From: Paraphaeosphaeria minitans
Lineage: Eukaryota; Ascomycota; Dothideomycetes; Pleosporales; Didymosphaeriaceae
Direction of reading: 5' to 3'
Assembly (NCBI GenBank): GCA_015832175.1
Contig: WJXW01000004.1
Location: forward strand, 1,798,001-1,862,000
Length of the DNA stretch: 64,000 nt
This document shows, piece by piece, positions 51,288 to 61,913 of this stretch; the first letter of the stretch is position 1; every line of letters starts with the position of its first letter. The position numbers and the translations under genes were made by a program. The notes below the pieces were generated by a model that was not told where the DNA came from, did no database searches, and saw nothing but the letters and a program-made list of their open reading frames with translations.

Positions 51288-52497
51288 CTAGTCAACATAC
51301 CCTTTACACTTCACATGTAGAAAAGAGTGCCTCCCGCCTTCCTTGATGACCATAGCCGTCAGCCGGCCACCGCTTACGCACCCCGAGTCAAGGCCCATGC
51401 TGAACTTCTGGATATTCTTGCCCCTCTTCCGGTCATGGCCGTAGATGACCGTACTCTGCTCTGTTTCGGGCTTGTTCTTCTGTTGGTGGTTCCAGTATTT
51501 CTCCCACGGCGTGTGCGCCCTCGTCTCGGATGGCAGCAATGTCTCCAGGTCAATCGTCCGCATGTTCATGACCTGGAACGGGTCCTGCTGTTCGAGCGAA
51601 ACGTTGGGCACAAGACCTGCGTGCACGACGGCGACGTTGTGCAGAGACCCGATGTTGCCGACACGGAGTATGACCGGGCAGGATTGTAGGTAGGATAATT
51701 GGGGTTGTGTGAAGGACTTTGCGAGCTTGAGTAGCTTCGGGTTCTTGTACGAGACGTCCTTGTCCTCGACATCATATGGCACGGGATCGACGGAGTCTAC
51801 GTCCGGACGTGGGATCGTGGTGTCGTGGTACTCGGCGGCTTCTTGGATCGAGAGGAGAACCTTGTCTTCGTGGTTGCCGCGGACGCAGGAAGCGCCCAGC
51901 TTGTCAGCGAGGGTGACGACGCCAGGAGAATCAGGACCTGATCCGCGTCAGCTTGTGGTCCAAGATATCATCGGACGATAGCATACCTTTCGAGATCATG
52001 TCTCCCGTGAGAACGAGGTGGTCTTTATCCTCCTGGAACCCCACCTTCTTCAGCAGCGCCTCCAGCTCCTTCTTACAGCCATGCACATCTCCCACAGCCA
52101 CCAGCCTGCCATCGCCCTTCGGCAGGTACTTTGTCTCTAAATCTTTCACCTGCAACATGTCCTTGAAGCCTGGTGTCGCGCTGCTTGGGACCTCCTTCTG
52201 CGCCGCGGCGTCAAAGACCGCCAGCTCCGCCTGGTGCGCAGCATATTGCGGTCCTATGTACAATCGCCAGCTTATCAGCAGCACGATGGAAGCAAACGCG
52301 TAGATGACGAGATAGCGCTGCAGTCTCCGCGGAATGCGATTCGAGGTGCGTGTGATCATCGCCCGCCACTTGGGATGCAGCAGGTAGTCGCCGTCGTCGA
52401 CGGCGTAGAAGCCTTCCTCTTCGTCGGACACGTCGAGGTCGAAGTTGTTGTGTACTTGGTCGATGAGCGGGCGGCGAGAGTAGTGGTCGCGTGACAT
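51288..52497 (-). CDS. Ppn2-like metallophosphatase (vacuolar endopolyphosphatase type)
   Basis: A calcineurin-like metallophosphatase. The yeast homologue Ppn2 (YNL217W) is a zinc-dependent vacuolar endopolyphosphatase. Exon 1 is 51987-52497 and exon 2 is 51288-51937, with a 49-bp intron, giving 386 aa. A single TM segment near residues 62-80 (YLVIYAFASIVLLISWRLYI) suggests a type II membrane protein with the catalytic domain in the lumen. Metal ligands are visible as VAVGDVHGCKKE (GDxHG), LVLTGDMISKGPDS (GDxxxxG, restored by splicing), VRGNHEDKV (GNHE), VVHAGLVPN and VIYGHDRKRG. These are the ordered PPP-type motifs of ApaH-like phosphatases. The enzyme would trim polyphosphate in the vacuole. 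Confidence 0.9.
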
Positions 52498-53373
52498 TGC
52501 GTGGTGCGGCGGGGGATGGGTGGGTACTGCGCGCTCGGTGGAGGGCAGATTGTCTGAGGATAGCTACGGTATCCGCTGTGCTGTTGAAGTGCCCTGTGAA
52601 GGTTCTGTCACAGGTGATTGCGCGTCGCAAGCCGAAAGCGGCCGGTCCGCGGGGGCGCGCTGGGTCGTCGGTCAAGGTGTGCTTGCTATCCTCAGTCGCC
52701 AGGAGCGGAGCCGGCGGAAGGTGTGGGGAGAGGGTGGGTGAAGAACCACCGCATCTGGACCCTGAGCACAGAAGAGGCGGCGGAAGGCTGGCCGGAGCTC
52801 TTGGTGTTCATGTCGGCTCTGCCAAACACAGTCTGGTTGACGAGGATCATACACGGCTAGCGGTGCCGAAAGGCGCTTGCCAATGCCTTGGCGTGAACGA
52901 AAGGCTACGTTTGGACAAGCGCAATCTCTGCGACAGATAAAGGAGGGAAAAGAGCATGCGACGCTGTCGCAGTGATGTCGGCTGGATAGACCACGTGATC
53001 TTCCCGCTTGGGTATAGCGCAATCATTGTATATCTCCACACAGGCCTCACCCATATCTCCAAATCATGGACCGTCTCGGAGTTCTTTCGCATGCTGCATC
53101 CATTAGTAGCCAGCTTGTGCAGACCGGGGTATGCGATGAAACTCAGCTACGCTGTTTCGTTAGCGATTATATGTGATGAGGGGTGGGCTTCGAACGGAAT
53201 TTGTAAGCACACCTGAGCTTTGCCTTCAGTGGGAAGCAGGGTGTGTAGTGATGAGGATGGATCGTAGATTTTACATAGGAATTACCCGGCGTGGTTCTGG
53301 CCTGGGCGGAAGCACATACCAAGGACGCGGTTGTGAGAGTCAGGCTATGCATGAGCCCAGCAATCATCTAGAG
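52498..53373. other. Intergenic region
   Basis: 876 bp with the phosphatase promoter on the left and the 3' flank of the Zn2Cys6 gene on the right. No gene or repeat was recognised. Confidence 0.5.
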
Positions 53374-54937
53374 TCAAAAGTTGCAATTATGAGCCCCGAC
53401 ACCACAAGAAGATGTTGGCATGTCGTAATCATACAATACCTGTTCAAGAAGTCAGAAATAACATGAGAAGATGAAAAAGCAGGAACAACTACCGATGCCA
53501 GTGCTTTGGGAATACGCTCCGCATCGCCTATAGGCTGAAGTAGTCGCTTCACTTGTTTCCTAAGAGTTGATGTTATGCCTGGAGCAGTCGAAGCGCAATA
53601 AAGCGGCCAAATCATAGCGACGAGGGGACTCAATCCAATCCTGCTAGGCCCCGGGCACTTTTCACGCCAGAAAGGCGATTCTCCGACGTTTGAATCCATC
53701 GACAGGGCCAAAGTATGAATGCTTTCGGCTGCCTTGGAGGTTTTCTCGAGAAGTCTCCTGCACTGTCGTGATGCCCTCAAGCTGCCATTCGGTCTTAGCT
53801 GCTGCTCGACCTGCAATAATATTTTCGCGGCTACGATGAGCAGAGAGTACCTCTCAATTTGGCTCGTAGCTATACTGCCTGAGTGATAATTCAATGATGA
53901 TATTCAGCCCTTGATGTACCATGACGTGCAACTTACTCTTGTTGACGCTGAGCTGGGCAGCAAGCATCACCAAATCTCGGTAAATTTGTTTGAAGCAGCT
54001 GCTCACTTGTTGCAAGTCGATCTGTCGTAGGCGATCAGTACTTTTGAGCAGTCTTTCCATATCGGATGCGTATGTTCTCAGACGCAGCTTGGAAAGGTCC
54101 AGCATGAGCAGTATCCCCTCGTTCTCATTCAGACCGCTTGTTTGGTCAAGCTCCTGAAGTAAAGAAGTCCCATTTTTCAGACGCTGGCTCGCCTCGTAAA
54201 TTGTTAGAGATCGCAGGGCACCACCGCCTGGTACCTCCAATAACGCCAGTAATCCATCTACATGTGCCAACCATGTCTGATCATTTAGGTCAATGTTGAA
54301 AACCATCTAAAATGTTGAATGGTGTAAGTTTCTATCGGTTCGCGCTTGATAGACCACGATGGCTCTGACACTCACCTCGTACATAGCGAACAACCAAACC
54401 GACCCGAAGGGCATATTGCAGCTGTTACGATCGGACAGCTCTCTCCGCAGCCCACTTATAGCATATTGATATTTCTTGTCAATTTCCTCCGATCTTCGAA
54501 AGTCTGATATGGTTTCTGGAAGGATTCGAATCCAGCACACATGGTTTGTCTGACGCACGTGATCGCACTTTCAGGTAGCCGGCTACTGAGGTCTTTACTG
54601 CCAGAATCTGCAGGAACGGAAGCTACTGAAGAATCGTCAAACAATACCGTTGTAGATTCCTTTGATTTCCTGTCAGTTTATACACGACGGATTTAACCCA
54701 AGCGAGACTACCGTAGGTAGATTCACTTGCCGAATAAGAAATATCGCGACGACCTTCCAATATCTTCCCTCCTCGACGTGTATTTGGTTGCAGTAATTCG
54801 ACACCTCTATGTCCGTATCTGAGGTACATTCTTTTTGACTTCATACATTTTGCACAAGTTGAAAGTTTTTCGTCACATTTGACCCGCCTAACATTACAAG
54901 TGGTGCAGCCATTGCTCGGATGACTCGGATTGACCAT
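53374..54937 (-). CDS. Zn2Cys6 transcription factor, sixth zinc ligand missing
   Basis: A fungal-specific regulator, probably decaying. Exon 1 starts at 54937 with the zinc cluster C-x2-C-x6-C-x6-C-x2-C (GCTTCNVRRVKCDE, CAKCMKSKRMYLRYG). The expected sixth Cys is a Tyr (TAC for TGC). Later exons are well defined: one ending at 54376, 53937-54306, 53493-53878 and 53374-53439, with introns of 69, 58 and 53 bp. They contain the C-terminal regulatory-domain stretch QTWLAHVDGLLALLE and end with VLYDYDMPTSSC. Between about 54540 and 54720 the splicing is unclear: two protein-like frames (KDLSSRLPESAITC and RQTNHVCWIRILPE) overlap out of phase. It may be a pseudogene. It is divergent from a dead GST gene. 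Confidence 0.68.
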
Positions 54938-55565
54938 CGTCCACCACTAGTCCGCCGGTCGTATCTTGTAATGAATAATTGCCACCGCAAGTTCAGAATT
55001 TGGAGAATGGAATTGATACATGGTGTCTGGTTCCCTAAGACGTCCGACGATACCGCAGTGCATTTCCTCAGCAGCGGGCTACGGTACCTACGCTAGTTTT
55101 CTCGCAAGATCTCTTATTGGCCACATGCGTGTCGATTATACCCTCACCAGACCGTCTCCGCTATCTACCCGAGTCATCTGGAGCGTGCAGGTCATCTGCT
55201 AGCGAGCAACCATACTTTTTGGCAGTTTATCATTTGACATTCTTGCGCACATGTATGCTATTTTTTCGCAACGCCAACGATAGGTTCTTCACTCTCAACA
55301 CTAGACAAAACAATGATCTATAAAAAAACTTGCCCTCGCCCATAAGATGTCCGAGGGTAACAGTGAACTGCTGACAGCCTAAAAGTTCATTTGGCATATA
55401 CTCATTGTAAGGGCTTGATTAGTAGCGTACGGATATGCTTCGGAGATCCCTGGAGTACCACTGTATATAAAAACCATACGACCTTCCTCCTTGATTGTAT
55501 CATTCATTTACATCAGAATGCCCCACAGAAGACAGGGTTCCAAAGATTATCGAGCCATCCCAGCG
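54938..55565. other. Divergent intergenic region between the Zn2Cys6 gene and the GST pseudogene
   Basis: 628 bp, AT-rich, with TATA-like TATATAAAAA at about 55463-55472, which lies about 100 bp upstream of the GST start. Nothing else was recognised. Confidence 0.5.
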
Positions 55566-56477
55566 ATGTCCATCCAGCCAATTGAGCTCTGGGGTCACTG
55601 GGGCGCTCCTAACCCGTGGTTAGTCTCTTTCGTTTTACAATACAACGACATGCCACCAGACTTGCTTACAGGTCACACAGGAAAGTTTACATGGTCCTTG
55701 AGGAACTTCAGCTCCCGTAAACAGTCCACTACAAGGAATTGACAGAGACGAAGAGTGAAGACTATCTCGAGATCAATCTCAACGGTAGACTGCCAGCTAT
55801 CAAGGATCCAAACTCTGGATTAACGCTTTGGGAAGTAAGTGATCCTATGTTCTGTGCACTGCATATAGTTGTATGAATAATAAACACTAATATAGTCTGG
55901 CGCAATTATTCTATATCTCGTTGATTGATATGACGTAGACATAAAGATTTCCTACAAGCGCTCGCCGGAGAAATACGTTACCTAGTAATGGCTTGCTTTT
56001 TAGATATCTAATAAGCTCGCCGAACGGCCTATCTACTAACTTGGCCACTTATGTTGCCCAGGTCAAAGGCCATACTTCGGTTAAGCGACATGGTTCGCCC
56101 GCTTCCATCCCCGAAAGATCCCCTCCGCAATCGATCGCTGTGTGAACGAGATTTTTCGGGTCACTGGCGTTCTCGACAAGGCTATCAAAGCGAATGGTGC
56201 AGGATGGCTTGTTGGCGATAAAGTCACTTATGCTGATCTTTCGTTCGTGACATGGTGTTCCATAGCGCAGGGCTTGCTGAAGCAACTGGATAAGTGGCAA
56301 GGATTCGAGAAGCAGTTTCCCACGTGTACTGCGTGGCTTACAACTTTGAGACTTTGGAATCTGTTAAAAAGGTCGAAGAGCAGGTCGCGCGTAGAACGGC
56401 TGGCAATGGCCTCAGGTGATGGGCATATCTCCTACAGCATCATCACTACCCGTGATAGCGATAAACTTGCAGTCTGA
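55566..56477 (+). pseudogene. Glutathione S-transferase pseudogene (Ure2/GTT-like)
   Basis: The gene starts at ATG 55566 with MSIQPIELWGHWGAPNPW, a classic fungal GST N-terminus. Exon 1 is 55566-55618, exon 2 is 55681-55834 and exon 3 starts at 55896. In-frame stops occur at 55718 (TAA), 55926 (TGA), 55983 (TAG), 55986 (TAA), 56001 (TAG) and 56082 (TAA). The frame around them is otherwise conserved: EELQLP, LPAIKDPNSGLTLWE, KISYKRSPEKYV, PYFG, WFARFHPRKIPSAI and EIFRVTGVLDKAIKANGAGW. The fourth intron (acceptor CCCAG ending at 56060, branch CTACTAAC) seems to have lost its GT donor at about 56011-56012, now AT. Several stops are CAA to TAA or CAG to TAG in CpA context. Confidence 0.9.
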
Positions 56478-57198
56478 CTTGCGACCGTAATCGACGGAAT
56501 CAATGTATACTTCGCAAGACTCACTCTCTCTCCCGCTAATATTGTGTACCTATATCAAACAAGGCCCAACGCAGTGATCCTCCCCAAGATCCTTAGAGTT
56601 CGCGAAACCCTCCTGTCGCCAACGTCCGTCCTCTGCTCGTGTTTCCGACCCGCATCGTTTTGTTTTAAGTACCATGACTTTATTTAAAATAAGCAGAAGC
56701 ATACACTCTTCCCTTTTGGATGTTTTTCATCTCCTTGGATGCAGTGCGATGGCCCTCGAGCTTGATAGTGGCCTGGCTCGAAGGCACTGAGGAGTGAATG
56801 CTGGTACACACTGTAACGTACTGTGTTGATAGCAGAGACATTGCGATCTAGCTACGGCATGGTGGATTGTCGTGCGGCGACGGATGGGTTGATAATCACA
56901 AACGCCGCCACTCGTGAAGCTGAAGTAGCATCAGCCCGTGCCGGTGTAGGCTTGACGTCAATATGCATTTTCTACACATTTTATCATTCTTAGCCATATC
57001 GTTCTCCAGTAGATAGATAGGCATTGGTAGCAAGCGCTCAAAGGCATCGATTGAAGTTCCAGGCATATATACGCAGTGCTGTGTCTCCCACTCCTTGCGC
57101 CATAGATCCGACATATTTACTCTGGTCTGTAAGATTCGTCACTTGATATCAGCATCCCGATCATCTTGTTCTTCATCAAGATTCCTCGCCGCACTCCT
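56478..57198. other. Intergenic region
   Basis: 721 bp between the GST pseudogene and PEX11. A 72-codon frame at 56896-57114 (-) has no recognisable similarity. Nothing else was seen. Confidence 0.5.
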
Positions 57199-58231
57199 TT
57201 ACGCCGTAGCCGCCCACAACCCTCTCATCCTCTCCCCACCCGCAACCAGCCCACACGCCCCCATCCACCCTATATGCCACCCCGGCACACCGCCCGTGAC
57301 ATTGCTAAAATGCAGCGCTATTGAAAACCACGCCGTCGCAATCGCCGCATCGGTCCACCACCTCCTGTCCACCTGGCCATCCGCCTCCCTCGTGGCCACC
57401 TCTCCCTCCTCACCCTGACTCCTCGCCGCCCTCTTCGCACTAATGTTCTGCGCCTCTCGTGCCAGCCTCAGGAAATCGCAGCTCACGCCGACCAGCCAGA
57501 AGCGGTACGCCGTGGCGTACAAACGTGTGGTGGTGGGCTCGCTGCGGTTCAGGCGCGCGACAAAGCTCGCGGGCACGACGCCGTTGTCTGCAAGCACGCA
57601 GATGTTCTCCAGCACCTGGTACGCGAAATAGCTACTCGCCTGGGCAACGGCAATCTTGTGCAGCACCGTATCACTCCCCGGCTTCGGGCCCGCCATCAGG
57701 CTGCGCAGCCAGGTGTATAAGGGGAGCGTGCCGAGGAGACGCAGCGTGGTGCGGCATTGTGCGAGGAGCTGAGCGAGGGCGGCGACGGGGTGGGGTATGT
57801 TTGGGTCGGATTTGAGAGGGGTCGGTGACGAGGAGAGTTTGAGCGCGGCGAGGAGGCGGGTGTAGAGGGGCGAGGCGCGCGGTTGAAGGTATGCGAGGAC
57901 GTAGAGGATGTAGTTTGAAGTGGAGAGGAAGGCGGAGAGGCCGCCGGGGGTGGCGATGAGTCTGGGGTAGGCAGGTTAGCGACGGGTTGGAATTCGGATG
58001 CTTATGGAGAAGGGTAGGGAGGCGTGTGAGAGGAGACGAGATGTGATGGAATAGGACGTACTTGTTTAATCGCAAGATGAAGCGGTCTGCCTGCTTTACG
58101 GCTGCAGTCGCGTTGCCGCCGATGCCGCCATGTGCTTGGGTCTCGCGCTTGACCGTGTCCGCAGCATGCTGGACTTGTTCGACGACCTTATCGGCGGCCT
58201 GCACCGCTTGGTCGGGGAGCTTGTCTGTCAT
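57199..58231 (-). CDS. PEX11: Peroxisomal biogenesis factor Pex11
   Basis: Pex11 elongates and divides peroxisomes at the peroxisomal membrane. Exon 1 is 58062-58231 and exon 2 is 57199-57961, with a 100-bp intron, giving 310 aa. The N-terminus has AADKVVEQVQHAADTVKRET and FILRLNKLIATPGGLSAFLS, the latter rebuilt by splicing. Helices follow at STSNYILYVLAYLQP and AYQVLENICVLADNGVVP, a fungal Pex11 hallmark with the aromatic residues of the membrane-active helix. The C-terminal part (YRFWLVGVSCDFLRLAREAQ) ends in hydrophobic IATAWFSIALHFSNVTGGVP, a likely membrane segment. The length fits the larger fungal Pex11 proteins (yeast 236 aa). A CCAAT array lies about 180 bp upstream. Confidence 0.88.
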
Positions 58232-59733
58232 TCTGGGGGATTGGGTAACTTTGTAGAACAAGGCCTGGGTGAAATGGCCGTATGAAGCAATGGGGTGCGG
58301 CGTCTAGTAAGCTTCTCCGTTGCGTTGGTTTAGCGGGTTCAATGGGGACGGTTGCCGAGGTTCGGCTCGGGCCTGGGATGGGGGAGTGGAAGGGTGGGGG
58401 TAAATGCTGTGATTGGATGGACAAAGCAGTAGTCGTGTGTTTTGATTGGATGAATAAAAGAGCAGCTGTATGTTTTGATTGGATTACAAGAGCAGCTATG
58501 TGTTTTGATTGGACGAATGAAAAAGCAGCTGTGTACTTTGATTGGATAAAGAAAAGAGCAGTCATGTGTTTTGATTGGCTACATAATGTGAATGGATGTC
58601 CCCAACGAGCCATGGCCACAATCGCATGAACTTGGCTATGGACACAGTACAGGACACGGGCTTGAGATTTCAATTGGCCTCTATACAGTAGTCTTCCTAT
58701 CGCTTGTATCACCGTACACCTAGGGATTTCCTGATCAGCAAAACACGGCGTGGTCCTATGGTAAGCTATGAGATGCGTGCATCGCTACAGAGCGTAAAAC
58801 GCACCCTAGATCCGCTCATGGCTCATCCTAACTACATCAATGAACATCCTCTCAACTCAAGAGCTTCCTCGGATTATTTCTCGCGCCGTCCGTTTCCATA
58901 CGATGCATTTCAGCGCCTTCTTCGTCATCTCGGAGCCAAGCTGCCCGAGAGTTCGAAGTCGGCTGCCGATGGGTGATAAGCACGTGGTAGGTACGCGAAG
59001 AGTTTAAGGCACTTGACAGAATATCCCTGGAAGACATGTTGGAAATGACAGATCTTAATGTAGTGGGCGTGGATGTGAGAAAAGAGCCGTCAACCGTCAG
59101 TGAGATGTGTAGATAATTTGGCCAAAGTTAAGTGTATGATATGATGTTCCTCAGAACCTCATACGGATAAGTCTCGTGCACAGCGAGAGCAACCTTGCAG
59201 CATCGAGCTAGGTGTGGCGCATCGACGATGTACTTGGGTACCCCCTCAGTGCGTATGTGCACCGCTTGCTGTTGAGGTGGGCAAGTGAGTATGGGTGATG
59301 CGCCGCGAAGTTTATATACACGACGATAGCAGCGCCCGTGGTTGGAAGACTCGTCTGACTGTTAGTTCGCGGGTGTTTGCACATGTTAATGATTGCTAGT
59401 GCCGCTTTGCTCCGCGCCTGATGATGCTCTCGGGTCGACATCTTGGGCCTTTTCAATGTGAATCGTGGATCAGGACTTTGGTTTTGTGGATTCTGTTCGG
59501 TTGGTGTTGACGAGGGGCAGTTCAGTGTTCGTTTGGGGAAGGGACGACCGGGGACCGCTGCCAAGGACAAGCTGCCCTGCAGTTGAAACGCAGCTCGACA
59601 TTCGAAACCTTACCACAGCCTCCCGCCCACAACCACCACCACTCTCTTTCGCTCTCTCTCTTCAGGGGCCATCTACCGCCGCTGTAACTTTGTACCATCG
59701 CCAACCCTCTCTGCTAGGTTGTACAAAAAAACA
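58232..59733. other. Divergent region between PEX11 and coronin
   Basis: 1.5 kb between two divergent starts. The 200 bp nearest PEX11 hold the CCAAT repeat array. The rest is blank, except for a pyrimidine-rich leader just before coronin (59610-59690). A 90-codon frame at 58704-58976 (+) is not recognised. Confidence 0.55.
58409..58600 (-). promoter_or_regulatory. Tandem array of six CCAAT boxes upstream of PEX11
   Basis: ATTGG occurs at 58412, 58445, 58478, 58508, 58541 and 58574, with intervals of 33, 33, 30, 33 and 33 bp. On the PEX11 strand all read CCAAT, about 180-345 bp upstream of the start codon. Each unit also carries an AGCAGCTG or AGCAGTCATG block between boxes. Three units of the 33-bp repeat are almost identical and the outer ones are divergent. 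CCAAT is bound by the CBC/HAP complex in fungi, so this looks like an amplified binding platform. The period is near three helical turns. Confidence 0.85.
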
Positions 59734-61913
59734 ATGGCTGGCCGCTTCGTACGAGCGTCCAAGTACCGTAAGTGTCGCGCGAGCTGCGCGCGTGCTGACA
59801 GCTAACACGTCGCAGGCCATGTCTTCGGACAAGGCGCGAAAAAGGTGCGGACAAGCCAGAATTACATCTGCCATCGCTGCCGCTGACCTTTGGACCAGGA
59901 GCAAAGCTACGACAACCTGCGCATCTCCAAGAACGCCTGGGACACCAACCTCATCAAGGTCCGCTCGCGCCTCTCGGTGCAGAAGCAGGGCACGCGCTCA
60001 CGTTGCACAGGCCAACCCGGAATACCTCTCCGTCAACTGGGAAGCCAGCGGCGGTGGCGCATTCGCCGTCATCCCCCTCAATGAGAAGGGGCGCGTTCCC
60101 GAGCAGATACCCCTCTTCCGCGGGCACACGGCCGCCGTTCTCGACACCGATTGGTACGCGCGCACGGCCTAAAAGTCGGAGGAACAGCACTCATAGACAC
60201 GCAGGAGTCCGTTCAACGATTCATTGATCTCTTCGGCCTCGGACGATGGCAAGGTGCGTTCGCCACCTGTCGAATGCTAGCGGGGAGCCGAGTCTAATTC
60301 GAAGCAGGTCTTCATCTGGAAGGTGCCAGAGGGCTTCTCGCTCTATAGCGACGCTGAGGAACCGAACCATGTCGCTCCCGTGGCCAAGCTGAGCGGTCAC
60401 ATGAGGTATGCCTCCCGCGCGAATTGCACAAAGTAAGCGCTTATTCGACCACAGGAAAGTCGGACACGTCCTCTTCAACCCGGCCGCCGAAAACGTCCTC
60501 GCGTCCTCATCCGGAGACTACACTGTGAAGCTGTGGGACGTGGAGGCCGGCGCAGCCAAGCTCACCTTGAAGCACAAAGATATCGTGCAATCCCTCTCCT
60601 GGAGCGCCGACGGCTCCCAGCTCGTTACGACAAGCCGAGACAAGAAGCTGCGCGTGTGGGATGTGCGACAAGAAGCGCCCGCGATCGAAGTCCAGGGCCA
60701 CCCGGGAGCCAAGAGCAGCCGTGCTGTCTGGTTGGGCGAGCATGACCGCATTGCGACCACGGGTTTCTCCCGCATGAGCGACCGTCAGCTTGCTCTGTGG
60801 GACGCGCGCAAGCCCGGAGAGCCCATCGGTGGATTCACCATCTTGGACAGCATCTCCGGTGTCTGCATGCCCTTCTGGGATGAGGGTACGCAGTGCTTGT
60901 ACCTCGCTGGAAAGGGCGACGGCAACATTCGATACTACGAATACGAAAACGACAAGTTCGAATACCTCTCCGAATACAAGTCTGGCGAGCCGCAGCGTGG
61001 TATCGCCTTCATGCCCAAGCGCGGCATCAACCTTCACGAGAACGAGGTCCTCCGTGGTTTCAAGACTGTCAACGACTCTTACATTCAGCCAATCTCCTTC
61101 GTCGTTCCTAGGCGTGCTGAGATGTTCCAAAGCGACATTTACCCACCTACCACCGGTCTGAATGCCGGTGCTACCGCGCAAGAGTGGTTTGGCGGCAAGA
61201 CGGCTTTGCCTCCCAAGATCTCTCTAGAGTCACTGTACGAAGGTGATGGCCCGAAGGAGGTGCCAGCCGAATACAAGCCGCCCCATGTCGCTGAGCCCAT
61301 TCGAAGCCCGTCCCCCACGAAGACCGAGGCCCCGAAACCGGTAGAAGCCCCTGTTTCATCTCCAGTAACCCGTGGACCACCCCCCTCGATGAGCGAAAAC
61401 AAGGCTTCACTCGCCGCGGGTGCGTCCAAGTTCGCTGATGAAGAAGAAGAGTCTGAGGATGAGATCAGCAGCTTCGAGGAGGTACCGAAGCCTGTGGAAC
61501 GGCCCTCTGTCACTGCTGCGCGCCAGGAGAAGAAGACGCGTGGTCCTACCTTCAAGCAGGAGCCTGAGCCATCGAAGCCCATCTCTGCCCCGACCCCTGC
61601 TCCGGCTGCCTCCACACCTGCACCTGGCGCATCTACCCCTACCTCATCGTCGACGTCTACGCCTGCACCGACCGCTTCAGGTGCCGCAGCTGGACTGAAG
61701 GACTTCCTGGCCGATATCAAGAACACGGTCCAGCAACAAAGCGAGGCGCTGCAGCGTCAGAACCAGATCATGTCCGATCAGTCTGACCAGATCGCCCTCC
61801 TCCTTAAGAAGGTCGGAACTTTGGATACCAAGCTCAATTCGCAAGGTGGTGACAGCGAGAAGGATGAGCGCATTCGCGAATTGGAGCTTGAGCTAGAAGA
61901 GGCCCGATCTTGA
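59734..61913 (+). CDS. CRN1: Coronin, actin-binding WD-repeat protein
   Basis: Coronin binds F-actin and regulates Arp2/3 at cortical patches during endocytosis. Seven exons (59734-59767, 59816-59844, 59899-59958, 60011-60153, 60205-60253, 60308-60405, 60455-61913) give 623 aa (yeast Crn1 is 651). The start MAGRFVRASKY and the spliced stretch HVFGQGAKKEQSYDNL are the conserved N-terminus. WD-type blades include EYLSVNWEASGGGAFAVIPL, DYTVKLWDVEAG, and KLRVWDVRQEAP. The conserved coronin tail of the propeller reads ALPPKISLESLYEGDGPKEV. A Pro/Ala/Ser/Thr-rich linker (61260-61690) precedes a C-terminal coiled coil near residues 550-623 (SEALQRQNQIMSDQSDQIA, RIRELELELEEARS) for oligomerisation. 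The dense 5' introns are typical. Confidence 0.95.

Noticed and set aside
58188..58712. Open frame with repeated QSKHTAALLFI-like units
   Set aside because: It is the translation of the 33-bp CCAAT array; the period is a multiple of three, which keeps frames open.
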